This document shows positions 1-41,600 of a stretch of DNA of 64,000 nt, piece after piece. The notes beneath the pieces are model-generated. The model did no database searches. It saw only the letters and a list, made by a program, of their open reading frames with translations, and was not told where the DNA came from. This DNA comes from Actinostola sp. cb2023 (lineage: Eukaryota > Cnidaria > Anthozoa > Actiniaria > Actinostolidae), in the NCBI GenBank assembly GCA_033675265.1, contig JAUJYZ010000245.1, positions 216,001 through 280,000 on the forward strand, given 5' to 3'. Position numbers and translations under genes: made by a program. The first letter of the stretch is position 1, and the number at the start of each line of letters is the position of its first letter.

Positions 1-1098
1 TAGCCGCTAGTGGTCGTCATGGTGATGTTTTATAATCCTAAACAAAGCTTATAATTATCATTCGAGGCGTGAAGTAAATGCCATTGTCTCTACACTTGCC
101 TATTATATCTCCAAGGCCTTAAACCCATGAAAGTTTAATCTTCAAGTCGTTGTCAACAATAATTAAGTTCGTGAACTCATATAAAGAACTGAAGTGAATT
201 ACAGAACAACTTCACCAACGGAAGACTACTTCAGTTGTAAACGTTTCTTCTTCATTGGACTGCACTGTACATCACTGATAAGTTGTGCCTGAAATCCAGG
301 CAGCTTTTGGTTGGTTTATTTGTTCGTAACTCAGTCCAAAGTTGGCAGGTGAGTTCGGATAATGATAACAGTTATCAATTTTCCATTGGTTAGAGAAGTA
401 ACCGCCTTGATATTTTGATGAAAAATGAGGAATTGTTTTGGTTTGTTTCACTGTCGGGCTCGCTCATTAACTCGATCGTTTTCGGGGTTCAGATCGTCCG
501 ATCGCTTGAATTGAACATGTTTGTTTACGACCTATTATTTAAACAAATAATTCGGCGACTTTTGACTTGACCTTGGATTTGTTTGTTTGTTTGTTTATTC
601 GTTTGTTTGTTTGCAAAGTTTACTTCAATATGTCGAACGGAGGCTGTTGTCAAGGCCCGGCTTATTTGTTTACGCGAGTTCGTGTATGCAAATTTACCAT
701 CACAAAAAGGCATGAATTTGCAAACTAACTTCCTGCTGTTGAATTACTATTTCAGTGATTTTTGTTTCAAATTGCTCTGCAAGTTTATTGAGAGGGTTAT
801 ATACGGAAATAGTGATAGAGCAGATTTCGCATGACTGTGAAAAATCACGACGCACGGCACGGTCACGGTACGAATTCATTCGAAATCCTAAATCATCACG
901 GTCACCCGTGCCGTAAGTTCAGTCATTCGAAATCTGCTCCAATGATCAGTGATGATGTACAGTGGTCTTCCTGTGGTAAGGAGGGAGAGGAAGACTGAAA
1001 ACAATGAAATTGGACTCTTAATTTACCACAGGAAGCCCAACTGCGAGAGACACTTCATTTCTAATGCAATCTATTTTTTTCCACGGTAGTATTCAGAT
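1..1098. other. Upstream flank of the dynein light chain gene
   Basis: No protein-coding exon is recognisable here. The stretch holds a short GTTT microsatellite (about 575-612). It also holds paired inverted segments around CCTGTGGTAA (about 966-978) and TTACCACAGG (about 1023-1032), which look like the ends of a small foldback element. The sequence just before the ATG (pyrimidines, then CACGGTAG at about 1082-1089) could be a 3' splice site, so the 5' UTR may be spliced. No TATA box or other promoter motif is convincing. Confidence 0.5.
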
Positions 1099-1392
1099 AT
1101 GACATCGCTAATCGAGTCAACTCTCGCACGTATCCAGAACCACAAGGGAGTCCATGGTGTTATTGTAGTCAACTCAGAAGGCATTCCAATCAGGTCTGAC
1201 CTGGACAACACCACCACCCAGACCTACGCCAGCTCGTGCAAGCAACTCGTGACGTTAGCACAAAGCACCGTCAGGGACATTGACCCACGAAATGATCTGT
1301 CAATATTGAGAGTGCGGTCGAAGAAGTACGAAATAATGATCGCTCCTTGTGATGGCTATGTACTTATTGTCATACAGAACGACTCAGAGTGA
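1099..1392 (+). CDS. DYNLRB1: Dynein light chain roadblock-type protein
   Basis: Encodes a 97-residue protein of the roadblock/LC7 family, almost the same length as the animal cytoplasmic dynein light chain roadblock (96 residues). These small proteins form dimers that bind the dynein intermediate chain and act in microtubule-based cargo transport and in cilia. The frame shows the family's landmarks: [18 protein letters not shown] (about residues 15-32), the helix with [13 protein letters not shown], and the closing strand with [16 protein letters not shown]. The ATG at 1099 places the N-terminus as in relatives and is followed directly by a family-like helix. The coding sequence has no intron, whereas vertebrate orthologues are split. 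This may reflect the lineage's gene structure or a retrocopy, but the frame is intact with no poly(A) tract beside it. The neighbouring sodium channel ends on the opposite strand, so the two genes converge. Confidence 0.93.
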   Translation: MTSLIESTLARIQNHKGVHGVIVVNSEGIPIRSDLDNTTTQTYASSCKQLVTLAQSTVRDIDPRNDLSILRVRSKKYEIMIAPCDGYVLIVIQNDSE

Positions 1393-1547
1393 GGAAACCG
1401 CTTAATTTTAGAGCTCCATGTAATGTACCCAATGACACTTATAGACCCCGTTTACATGAGAGAGAGAGATAACCCTAGCAGTAGGGACAATTCTATTGTT
1501 TTATCATCCACAGGGAAATCGAACATTAGAGTTGACCCTAGTGCTAG

Positions 1548-1591
<44 letters not shown>

Positions 1592-3239
1592 TAAACAGGG
1601 CCTAAATTCCTCCTTTGTACTTTTTTTTCTTCCTCCCGTTTTCTCTCCTCCCATGAGTGGCGCCTGGGTTTCCGAGTGTGCATTGGAGACAGAGGCTTCT
1701 CGTGAGTTTATAGTTTCTGTACTTAACCGTTGTCTAAAATACAGATATTAAATATTAGTCTATGATTATCTTCAAATGATATAAATGCTAGTGATCAAAA
1801 TCTAGTCATTACTTATGGAGTTGAATTATAAACTATACGGAATCTCGCTCTCCCAGGAGCCCGTATTGTCAGGGTAGCAAAGAGGTTACACGTGTCGCCT
1901 GATTTGGCCCAAAAATGGCGCGTGAATCGTGACAAACACTTCATAAACAAAAGATAAAACCGTGATCCGTGAATTTGCAAGAAAGAAGTGCGTGAAATGG
2001 CTTAAATGATACTTTTGAGTCGTGAATTTACGAAAAAATGGCACGTGAAGCGTGATCACAACACCCCCCCCCCCCCCCCTTCCTACCCTGTATTGTAGTA
2101 ATCCCGGCGCATAAAATAATTAAGTTTGCACGCAAGGAATCACGGGAAGTGATAATGGGTCTTTGAGTCCACCGGAGTGACGTTTTGAGTGTGGATACGA
2201 ATTATGTTAATTATGTCTAAGTTATGTTAAATTATGTTAAATATGTCAAATAAATAAAATCAAATATTCATAACCGTTTAGAAGTTTAGAAATTTTAGTA
2301 TTTCTTGAAGAGAGAAAAAGGCAACGACAGATAAGAATATTTATTATGAAAATCTTTTTTCTCATAAAAGTCAAAACTCTACAAAATTGGAACTTCTTTA
2401 GTTACTGAAATTGAAACAATTTATCGATCCACTATGCATATAAACTAGCGGTAAGAATTGGATATATTATTTAGTGTACATTATATTCGTAAAGGATGAA
2501 TTGAAGTCCAATCTACATTTACTAACACCTCTCTAAAACGAACTGGTCATCAGGAGTGGTTTTCCTAAACCCGTCATTAAATCAGTCATTAGACACATTA
2601 CTACACTCTAATTCCATTGTATTCTTTTGTTTTTCTTTTACACACTAACTAATGGTTTCTGTTTCACGGGTTTATGAAAACCACTCACTCTATTCGAGGT
2701 TTTTATTCAAAGAAACGCCTATATAATACAGCGTTGCTCAATTCACCTTCCGGATTGGCGCGGGTGAACTCTGAGCAACTAGCTAGTATGTTGCGCGGCG
2801 AAATATGACACTATTTTGAGGGATCAGCATTACGACCCTTTCAGTGCCCGTATAGAAAGCTTCAAGTAACACGGCATTAGCTCGTGGTTTCACTTGAGGG
2901 ATTTGGACTTCCAACTTGGTTGTCGATCGATCGCTGCCTGGCACAGTAGTCACCAGCTCTGTTGAGTATGACATAGCTTTATACAACGATTACAGTACAA
3001 TCACCTTTGTAGTTACGTCGTTCGGTAGCTATATTCGTAATAAAGTCAGCCAGTTCGACTTATCTGACTCACATTTCAGTCCAAAGTCCGTCGATATTTA
3101 AGTTATGAATCGCTGGGAAATAGAAGTGTTAAATAGTTACTACGTATTCATAAACATTTTAAAAATCGTAACATAATATTCAGGTCAGATATACATTACA
3201 TGCAAGAGTTTCAATTTGCTAGTATTTTCAGTCTTTTAT
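1393..3239. other. Convergent spacer between dynein light chain and sodium channel
   Basis: No coding exon is seen. Contents: a (CT)n microsatellite at about 1549-1588 whose partner GAGAGAGA lies at about 1456-1469, so the two could pair; a small transposon copy at 1870-2090 (separate entry); AT-rich sequence after that. The hexamer AATAAA at about 2251 (plus) and TTTATT at about 2339 and 2702 (AATAAA on the minus strand) could serve as poly(A) signals for the two converging genes, but this cannot be decided from sequence alone. Confidence 0.5.
1870..2090. mobile_element. Small non-autonomous DNA transposon with CAGGGTAG ends, copy 1
   Basis: A 221-bp element beginning CAGGGTAGCAA and ending TTCCTACCCTG, giving an 11-bp terminal inverted repeat with one mismatch. 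It is flanked by the direct repeat TATTGT (1864-1869 and 2091-2096), read as a target-site duplication. The body is AT-rich with repeated GTGAA words and a poly(C) run just inside the right end. A second copy lies at 61664-61896 with a different target duplication. CAGGG ends recall hAT-type elements, but the 6-7 bp duplication is shorter than the usual 8 bp, so the superfamily is left open. Confidence 0.8.
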
Positions 3240-3792
3240 CTAGATTTCAATCTGCCACGTATCGCCATCTTCGAAGTCTTTACTCTTATTTCCATAGACA
3301 TCTCCACCATTGCACGTGCTATAGGAACTGCGCGGTGATTCTCCACTATCATCATTGTAAGTACTCCCTCTATAATCACTACCTTCATACGCATTATATG
3401 AGCTAACCCGGGGCGATTCTCCACCATTGCAGTTAATGTATATACTTCCCCGAGATTCTCCACCATTATGGTTAATATACGTACTCCGGCGGGATTCTCC
3501 CTCATTATGAGAATTATGCGAACTTCCCCGAGATTCTCCACCATTATGGTTAATATACGTACTCCGGTGGGATTCTCCCTCATTATGAGAATTATGAGAA
3601 CTTCCCCGTGATTCTCCACCACTATATGAACTCCCACGTGCATCTCCAACATTGTAATTATAATTACTGTCTTGGGGTTCATTGAATACGTTGTATATAC
3701 TTCCTCGATCTTCACCAGCAAATATATTACTCGTGCTTCCCCTAGAAGATCCATAGATCTTGTTTGCACTGCCGTTTTTGTTTCCGTTTTTA

Positions 3793-31902
<28,110 letters not shown>

Positions 31903-34900
31903 TTGTGATAGTTTATCTGAGTTCTTCTTTTCTCAATAGCATGATAGCAGAGTGGGTCACATCATCTGCATCTCAATTCTCCAGCACCCATCTCCATACT
32001 ATACTTCACACCCGGGTAGCTAGCCTACAACGTTTCCCCTAGTTTGCCCATAACGTGAAATAAAGTTTCCAGAGCGCGTAGGTACAACAGCAGAACTAGT
32101 CAACGTTTCTAATCTCACGGATAGCTGTTGTGAGTCCGTAAATTCTTCAAGTGGAGGCAGGCGACCGTTTTGTAGTGATTAAACATTAATGACATTTCGA
32201 TAATTAGACACTGTTTGGCTTTGATTGGATACAAAGGTGTCTTGATGCGAATAAGCGTCAGAGAAAAATAAAGTTTTCAAATTCGACGACGCTGGTGTTC
32301 GTAGGCAGTGAACATCAGATCTGACACCTCTGAGTAAGTGAACACCGAAATATGGCCAGAGCCACTGACAAGCATACTCTCTGGAGGTTCCTTTCTCCTG
32401 CTTAAAAAAAACAACTTCAATCCAATTTTAATCAACGTTACAGCTTTTTAATTTCATAAAAGTAAATTAAATTACGCTGAAGTTACATCATCGTTATGTG
32501 AATCTGCTTTCATGTTTGACCGACAAACGCAGTTAAAAACGTGTCATCGCGCTTTTTTTAGCCAAAGACTGTGTCATTAAAATGTGCCTTTTCCTCCCCT
32601 CAACGTACGTGGTAGCCTGCTAGTAGGTTTTAAACTTTTATATATTATATATAGAATTCACTACTTGTGAGGAATAGTAAGTAGATTGTCATCAACAGAT
32701 ACAAATACATATGTAATTAAAATTCATACTATACAAAGAAGGACCACAACCACTAAAAACGCAAGTTTTTCTTCCTAGCTGTCACACACAAACATTTATG
32801 CATCTACGCGCTATGGTGTCGCGCTCCTGTCCCCAGCTCAAGTTCTTAATCATTTTCGTGCTTCCAAAACTGATTTTGGAAGCACTTTTAGGGTAACAAA
32901 GAAGCTTTCTCCGTATGAATATTTCAGAGTCGACAATTCGAAGAGTTTCATTGCAAACACTTTGTGTTCAGTGCGGAACAATAAAACTGCTGCGTTATAT
33001 TTGTGTGGGTTTTGCGGAACACAGAACCGATAACATCCCTTTTTGACACGCTGACAGCAAGTGTTTCGCGTAACACCGTAGCCGTGAATGGATGTCATTA
33101 TTTAGATCTCCTATTAATGGTTCGCCGTAACATGTGGCTGTTTGACCCAAAGCATGTATATTAGAGCATATTAATTATTTGTGTCCACGATAAGCTATAC
33201 AGCACTGTAGTACGGCCAATTCGATCCCATATTGAGCTCTGAGATCAACTATTCTCCAATTCAATATGAATTTCGCTGAAAGAATTCTAAAAAAATCGCT
33301 AATTTCGTTGGAAATTGTTGTTTTCATTCCTCGCCTACAAACCCAGAAAGAAAACAATCTTTTCACATTTTGTTGATAACAACACAATCATCATCCACCA
33401 CAACAATACCGAAAAAATACAAAAATATGGTTTATTTTGGAACACACTGTGCTTCAGAAATAGTAATAAACCATGGAGAATTATAAATAATACACGGTAT
33501 TTATGACGTTCAAGGCTACGATATGTATTCTGAGTGTAATTAAATTATCAGGATGGCTATGATTGAGCCATTTTAGAGAGATCGGCGTACTCCCGTTCTT
33601 ATTCAGGAACTATGGAGTCATATACAAACCAAATGAATAGATCGAAAAGTGATAACAGAAAATGTGAAAAAAAAATTGCAAAAAAAATTATGAGGCCACA
33701 AGTTTGTAAGTGTGCATTCACTCAGTTTATGTGATACACTCTTGAAATACAGTCTTCATCATTACTAATTATTATCATCGATGTAAGTACTGAAGTAAAG
33801 TAACATATGACAATAAAAATATTCATAATTCCTTGAAACCCCTAAAAACAATTACTGTGAATTTAACAATTAGCAAAACGAAAATGTAAAAAAAGTTGTA
33901 TAATATATTTTTTGTTTCAAGAAAATGGCTTTTTAATCTTCGCAATCGATGAAAACGACTCTCTTAAATGGTTTCTTCGTGTTATTGACCAATCAAAACA
34001 ATCTCATAAATGGCTTTCGATCATTTCAGCCAATCAAAGTCGAGATATTTTTTTAAGGCATTTTGTTTTCTCGAGCTTTCTCATACATTTTTGCTACTTA
34101 GGCTATCTCCCCTCCTCTCCTCCCTCCCCTAGTAAGTAAACATCATTAATTTCGACTCTCAAAGAATAATAACTGACTACACAAACAATCGAATAATAAA
34201 TAATGATGATTAACGATGAAACAAACAGACAAATATTTAATGATATGATAATGCTCCATATGTATAATTTACAAGTTTAGGTATATAATTTTTAGTAGTT
34301 CTACCCCAAAATACTTTACTTTTAAGTTCCTGTAACTTACTTTACTTTTAAGTTCCTGTAACTCTTCAATCTACACTGAGTTAGGATATGTAAAATGAAT
34401 ACTAGCAATTTACCAATATAATAATTATTTCCTTTTTTTAACGCTTTTAAACTTCAGCTAAGAGTAATGGCAATATCTAGGAAGACGTCTGTCATGAGCG
34501 TAGAGAACGAATAACAAAATGAGGAAATAAATAAAAAAGGAGGTATGAAAAACAAGTTAAGGTTCCCTTTCTCACTTATATTCCTAAGCTAATTATCTAC
34601 TATAGCTAAAGACAAAATGTTTTTATGCACCTTTCGTAGTTTCCCAGAATGCTTCAGGATTCTGCTCGCGTAAGCGAGGTCAGGGGATAAAAATATTTAG
34701 AATTGATCGTGTATTGAGGAAAATATGACTGCTGTAATTAATCAAGAACAGGAAAAAACTATTTTCTTTGCTTGAGAATTTGTATCTATCTTTGTAATTC
34801 TTCTTACGCACTTTTAACTGAAAAGTCTAAGTTTTCTACTGAATTTCTTCATTCTCTCTTAATATTTTCGATCTATTTTGTACCTGAAGAATTCTGGGAA

Positions 34901-35533
34901 ACTGGGAAAAGGTGCATATAGTTAGTTAAGCACAATCCAATCGTAGAACAGGCTTTTTAAATTAAACAACTTGTAGTTTGTAAGTGTAAACATGTTACCT
35001 GCTTAATTTATGGGATTTTATCAGACATGCAGTTTGTTGATATGAACACTGTACTGACTTGGGTTTGCAAAGGATTATGGTTAAATAGAAAGCCGCCGCT
35101 AAAGCATAGTTCCAAGTAGAGTTACACTGGAAATTCATTGGAAATTCATTGGAAATTCATTGGAACTTCATTGGAAATTCATTGGAAATTCATTGGAAAT
35201 TCATTGGAAATTCATTGGAAATTCATTGGAAATTCATTGGAAACAGATTCAGGCATTGGAAATTCATTGGAAATTCTTGGAAATTCTTTGGAATTCATTG
35301 GAAATTCTTCATTGGAAATTGAATTTCCAACGAATTTCGAAACCGTTGGTTGGAATTGGTTGGATGGCATATTAGACATAAATCCAGTGGTTGTCTTCAT
35401 GGACAAACTTCAGTTATAAGCTTTGGTTCTTGTCTAAACATTAACAATTGTATAAAGAGAATTGACGTGAAGTACTTGATAGACACAGGTCGTGGCTTGG
35501 CTTCGTTGTATCAGAACTGGTCCACGAACTCCG
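31903..35533. other. Spacer between the matrix protein and the sodium channel
   Basis: About 3.6 kb that should hold the channel promoter and the matrix protein's 3' UTR. No core promoter motif is convincing. A repeat with GAACAGGAAAAA and CTCGCGTAAGCGAGGTCAGG (about 34640-34920) has a relative at about 36960-37230. A 10-bp tandem array of GGAAATTCATT (about 35129-35320) ends 210 bp from the matrix protein stop. Confidence 0.6.
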
Positions 35534-35652
35534 CTATTTATGAACTTTGCTGCATGTTTCACAGCAGGCTTGTATGTAAAATCTATTACTGCAGAAGCCT
35601 GCAGCAGCCACTAGGCTACAGCTGTCGGCCAGACTAGTATCGTCTCGGCAAA
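35534..35652 (-). CDS. ADAMTSL last exon: PLAC domain
   Basis: Encodes CRDDTSLADSCSLVAAAGFC, then SNRFYIQACCETCSKVHK and stop TAG (35534-35536). The spacing C-x(9)-C-x(8)-C-x(8)-CC-x(2)-C fits the PLAC (protease and lacunin) domain that ends papilins, ADAMTSL proteins and several ADAMTS enzymes. Acceptor ggaagcag, phase 1. The domain confirms that the frame reaches the protein's natural end. Confidence 0.92.
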
Positions 35653-38600
35653 CTGCTTCCGTTGTGGGAATGACGGGAGGCACTAAGAATTAAGAAGAGG
35701 TACGTCAGTATTCAAACGCGCCATTTGCTTATATAGAGTGGGTATTCGGGAATCTGTTTTTGCCAACTAATGTGGGATTTGACTGAATACTCAAAACCAC
35801 TACCACAGCTGTTGCCCCCCCCCCCCCCCCCCCCCCCCCCCGTGTAACATCTTGTAATCTTTAACAAATTGCGATACAATAAATAGAGCAGGGGGGATCC
35901 AGGAATTGTTGATCGGGGGGGGGGGGGGGGGGGGGGGGGGTCCAAACGTATACTAAGCAAAACTTGTAGTGGACCTTTTCTCGAACTAGGATAACACAAT
36001 CAATTGAACCTCAGGGGTCCGGACCACCCCGACCCTCCCCCTGGAGCCGGCCACTGCAGAGGGTATAATTCCCGCGGTCCCTTGGTCTCTTACCTATTCC
36101 TTTAACAACAACGGTAACGGCTTTAGATGCTCTACCATAAGCATGCTCGGCACGACACTCGTAACTTCCCGAGTCAACCGAACGTGCATTCTTGATGGTG
36201 ATTTTGTGAAAACTAGTGTTGATTCGATCGTTATTCGTGAAGAACACCCTGCCGCCTTTGTACCAGTACACGCTAGGCGCAGGTTTGCCTTGACTGATGC
36301 ACTCTAACACTATTTCCTCTTCGACTGAAACTTCGATTTTATTGGATGGGATCACGGTCACAGAGACGGGTACTGAAATAGATAACATTTCAATATTGAG
36401 TTGACTGCATTGTAATTAACATATGTGAAAAGATTTGGGTACAAAGGACCACATTTGGTGGAAAGATGGACTTTTATGTGCTTATTAAATATGGATATAG
36501 AACCACCACGATGATCACGACGATCACTGACGAGATTTTCAAAATGGCAGCCATTTTGAACCGGAAGTGCGGCGTATATACATCTACCGCTTGCCCATCA
36601 ATTTTGCTGACTTGTTATGAAAACGTTGGCCGGGAAATTCCCAGCCTAATTCACAGGGCGCTAAAACATCCTTCTTTGGAACAATTATCGTTGAAAATAT
36701 TCTTTTCTAAATATTTCAAGTGCGGTCAGACCTTTTTTTTTTTGGTTTTTGGTCAGACCTCTTGTTGCGGACATCTCTAGATCACAAACACCATGTACCT
36801 TTCGTATAACTGTGAATAAATTTAATTGAGAAGCCGTGATGTTCTAGAAATTCGAATAAATCCGTTCCGTGCCGTGCGAGTGTCGTGGTTTTACGAAATC
36901 TGGTCTATTCCGGGCAGTGTGGTAACACGGGTATTGTTTATGTATGTACCTTACCATAGTGATCCAGATTCTTTAGTTCCTGCGCGGGCAAGCGAGATCA
37001 GGTGACAGAAGTGTATTAAAAATTCATCATAATCTTGGGAAACACGTCTACTGTGTCTAGTCAAGAACAGGAAAAAAATAACTTTTTATCCCAACTTTGG
37101 ATGTATGATTGTAATCTTTCTTACGTCTTCTACTTTCGTTTTCTGGAAAATGTCTTCAGTCTGTCTCATATATTTTGTTCCCTGACCTCGCTTTCACGCG
37201 CGGAATCCTAAAGGATTATGGGTAACTATGGGTAGGTGGTGTCCTTAATAATTCTACAGCAATTCAAGACTCACCGATGACTGTCAGTTTGCAGGATGCG
37301 CTAACCATTGATCCAATAAAATTGCCAGCAAAGCAAGTGTAATTGCCTTCATCTTCTGTCGTTACTTTATCGATACGCAGAGTGCCGTCTTCTAAGATAT
37401 GGTACCGTTCTCCCAGACCGCTGACCGGATACATACCTCTACGCCAGCTTATCCGTGGCGGTGGGCTACCTGTAGCTCTACAGCGCATGAGCACTTCAGA
37501 GTCTACGTACGTGACTATGGTAAAAGGAAAATAATATCTGATGACAGCTATTGATGGCTTCCTGTGGTTAGTCATGTAAATCATGAGCTGCAAACATTAG
37601 ATACAGTGATCATGAAAATGTATCCTACAGTGGTATGATATACGATAGGTAACACCATTACCGTCTTTATCATCAACATCATCCTTTATGATTTTCGAGT
37701 TCCAATTACAAGTCAACTTAACTTACCAACGTCGTTTGGTCGGTGCACTATCGATGCGGGGATTTGAACAATAGTGGTTGGCGTTTCCGTAGTGGTTGGC
37801 GTTTCCGTATTGGTTAGCGTTTCCGTAGTGGTTGGCTCCTTCGTAGTGGTTGGCGTTTCCGTTGTGGTTGGCGTTTCCGTAGTGGTTGGCGTTTCCGCAG
37901 TGGTTAACGCTTCCGTAGTGGCTGGCTCCTTCGTGGTGGTTGGCGTTTCCGTAGTGGTTGGCGTTTCCGCAGTGGTTAACGTTTCCGTAGTGGCTGGCGT
38001 TTCCGTTGTGGTTGGCGTTTCCGTTGTAGTTGGTCTCTTCGTAGTGGTTGGCGTTTCCGTTGTTATCGGCGTTTCTGTAGTGGTTGGCGTTTCCGCAGTG
38101 GTTAACGTTTCCGTAGTGGCTGGCGTTTCCGTTGTGGTTGGCGTTTCCGTTGTAGTTAGTCCCTTCGTAGTGGTTGGCGTTTCCGTTGTGGTTGGCGTTT
38201 CCGTAGTGGTTGGCGTTTCTGTTGTGGTTGGCGTTTCTGTTGTGGTTGGCGTTTCCGTTGTAGTTGGTCCCTTCGTAGTGGTTGGCGTTTCTGTTGTGGT
38301 TGGCGTTTCCGTTGTAGTTGGTCCCTTCGTAGTGGTTGGCGTTTCCGTTGTGGTTGGCGTTTCCGTAGTGGTTGACGTTTCCTTAGTTGTTTGTGCTGTC
38401 TTTGTAGGTTCTTTTGGTCCTTGAGTGACGACTTAAAAATACAAATCAAACTCACTAATGTCTTTCTGTGACCAGCGCAATAATAATTACTACACAACGG
38501 GAGGTGAACGACTCATTTTCTGTACTCTATGAAATGTTCACGATAAGATTCTGGAGTCTTTAGGAAATTACCTGGTCTGCAGTGATCTACAAGACAAACT

Positions 38601-41600
38601 TCAACCTCGGCTGGTTTGTCTTTTTTGTCGCACCAACGTCCATCAAGGATTTCTTTACTGTCAGCAAAACATTTGACTTCTCGTCGTCTTATTCCAATCT
38701 CACACGACTTGGAGCACTGACGATCAAAAGAACATCGAACAATGAATTGACGAACTTTTTCCTTCCTTCCCTTCCTTCCTTCCTCCCTTCCTTCCTTCCT
38801 TCCTTCCTTCCTTCCTTCCTTCCTTCCTTCCTTCCTTCCTTCCTTCCTTCCTTCCTTCCTTCCTTCCTTCCTTCCTTCCTTCCTTCCTTCCTTCCTTCCT
38901 TCCTTCCTTCCTTCCTTCCTTCCTTCCTTCCTTCCTTCCTTCCTTCCTTCCTTCCTTCCTTCCTTCCTTCCTTCCTTCCTTCCTTCTTCCTTCCTTCCTT
39001 CCTTCCTTCCTTCCTTCCTTCCTTCCTTCCTTCCTTCCTTCCTTCCTTCCTTCCTTCCTTCCTTCCTTCCTTCCTTCCTTCCTTCCTTCCTTTTATCCTT
39101 CCTCCCTTCCTTCCTTCCTTCCTTCCTTCCTCCCTTCCTTCCTTCCTTCCTTCCTTCCTTCCTTTCTTCCTTCCTTCCTTCCTTCCTTCCTTTTATCCTT
39201 CCTTCCTTCCTTCCTTCCTTCCTTCCTTCCTTCCTTCCTTCCTTCCTTCCTTCCTTCCTTCCTTCCTTCCTTCCTTCCTTCCTTCCTTTTATCCTTCCTT
39301 CCTTCCTTCCTTCCTTCCTGCCTTCCTTCCATCTTATGAAAAAGGGTGGCTACCATTCAGAAGAACCTCTATAAGCCCCCATAAAATTACGACCCAACTT
39401 ACCGGTTGCCATGGATATATGTACCATCCCGAATGACATGGTCTACTGAAGCACTTTCGTATGGATGGCATGACGTAAGACGCGTTACATTGATTACGTG
39501 GTACAATTCTCAACATTCCTCTCTCTTGCACTGCGCATATTACATTGCGCATCTGCATTCCAGTACCACACGAAGAAGTACACTGAAACGGGAAATGACG
39601 TCACGTTACACTGCAATACAAGATGACGTCACCTTAATAAGGGTTTTTCACCGCGGCCATTTTGTGAGTTTTGATTTCCTCTCGAGGAGAAAAATGTATT
39701 GTTTTGCTCCACAATATGGCCGCTGAAAACCCTACATAGAAGATGACGTCACGTCAATGACGTATACACTGCGTCTTACCCTACTCCACTGTGACCCATG
39801 CCATATGGCCGGGCATGTACCGTCACTAAAACATTGTTTATGGCTTGATGGTCTTGTACTGTTGTTGCACAAGTTGCTTGGGTATTTGTGGTTCTTGTTT
39901 ATGGCACTAACGCAGTACACCATCCTTGTGCTGACACCCTGCCCACATTTTGGGTAACACTGTTTAAAAACAAAACCAGAGATGTTTCAATCAGCTGTTC
40001 GTTCATCTACACTTGACTAGGGTTTTTTACACTGCCCTTGAGTGCCATCCAGAGATCAACATGTATATGCACCACCTACCGGACTCCATTTTGTAGCACT
40101 CCACGTGACCGTGCAAGGGCCTGGATTACATCTTGCGGCGGTTTTGGGTTTAGTGGTGACGTCACAGCTTGATTCGGGTAAAGTTTCTCCTGCTGCATCG
40201 TGACACCTTATTTCTCGAGTGACTTGTCCTTCTCCGCACGATGCGGAACACTAGAAGAAAATAATGTTGTTATAATATTGTTATAATGTGATAATAATCA
40301 GTGTCGTTCGGCAGTACAACTTAGAAATTTACCATATATGGATATACATTACCATATATGGAAATTCATTACCATATATGGAAATTCATTACCATATATG
40401 GAAATTCATTACCATATATGGAAATTCATTACCATATATGGAAATTCATTACCATATATGGAAATTCATTACCATATATGGAAATTCATTACTTCTCTGA
40501 TATTTCTTTTGCTGAGACTCCAAAGGACTTTGTAAATGTCATAGTACATAAGACGAGGTTCTATACCTTCATTTCATTCCTTTACGCACTTTATTAACTT
40601 ACTTAGCGAAAACTAGTTTCGTTTTCTCAACCTCCTCAGTTCGCTAAAGATATAATGCGTTGAACTAGTTAATAAAGTGCGTAAAGGAATGAAATGAAGG
40701 TATAGAACCTCGTCTTACGTACTAGGAAATTCATTACCATATATGGAAATTCATTACCAAATAAGGAATTTCGAGGATTTATTTGATATAGCATAACTAT
40801 GTACATACCTGTGACCAGGCTAGTAAATTCCAGACGGGACAATATCTTTGTAAAATACATGTCCTCATAAAAATGGGCTTAGCTGCTGTACATCTTCCAT
40901 CGGGGATCATTGCAGAGTCACCACCTTCAACCACATGTTCACAGTGAACGCGGCGCACCTGTTTGCCTCGACCACATGTCACGGAGCATGCGCTCCATCC
41001 ACTGATGAACCATCTGTAGTCGATGATAATTATAATAATTATATATAATTATAATTACAATAATAACTTTATTTTCTCACGGTGATTCCATCAAGTACAT
41101 GCATTTACAGATATGGAAGTTAAAACTAAATCTTATTTCAACAAGACGCTCTATAAGCGTTCACTCGGCGGGCTTCAGCAATGAGCCTTCGGTTTCCTCA
41201 GCGGCACAGAGCGCATGCGCCTTGGTACCCAGTTTGCGATTTGTGGCCATAAGAAAAAGAAAGCCCATGTTTCTATTCTGCGCCACAGGTAGCCCGCCGA
41301 GTAATAAATATATAAACATGTTGCTTGCGTCGCTCCTGACACCAGTGTCTAATGATTCTACCTCACCTTGACGGGCATGGTTGAGAGTTACACTTCCTCT
41401 TTATCGTTGGTTTTGTCTTGGAATCACATTCGTACCGACTGACTTGCTTCTGGTCGCGATCACGGACACACGTCACCTTACGGTACTGATAGCCTACAAC
41501 ACGATCAGTACCCAAGTTATAATATTGATATCTAGACAATTACATAGTCATCAATGGTCTAGGGACACCGTTCGTTGTTCTTTCTCGTTGGGTTGGTGAA

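Noticed and set aside
37774..38424. Plus-strand valine-rich frame VVGVSV
   Set aside because: It is the antisense of the Thr/Pro mucin-like exon, which joins in frame with TSP1 and Ig exons on the minus strand.
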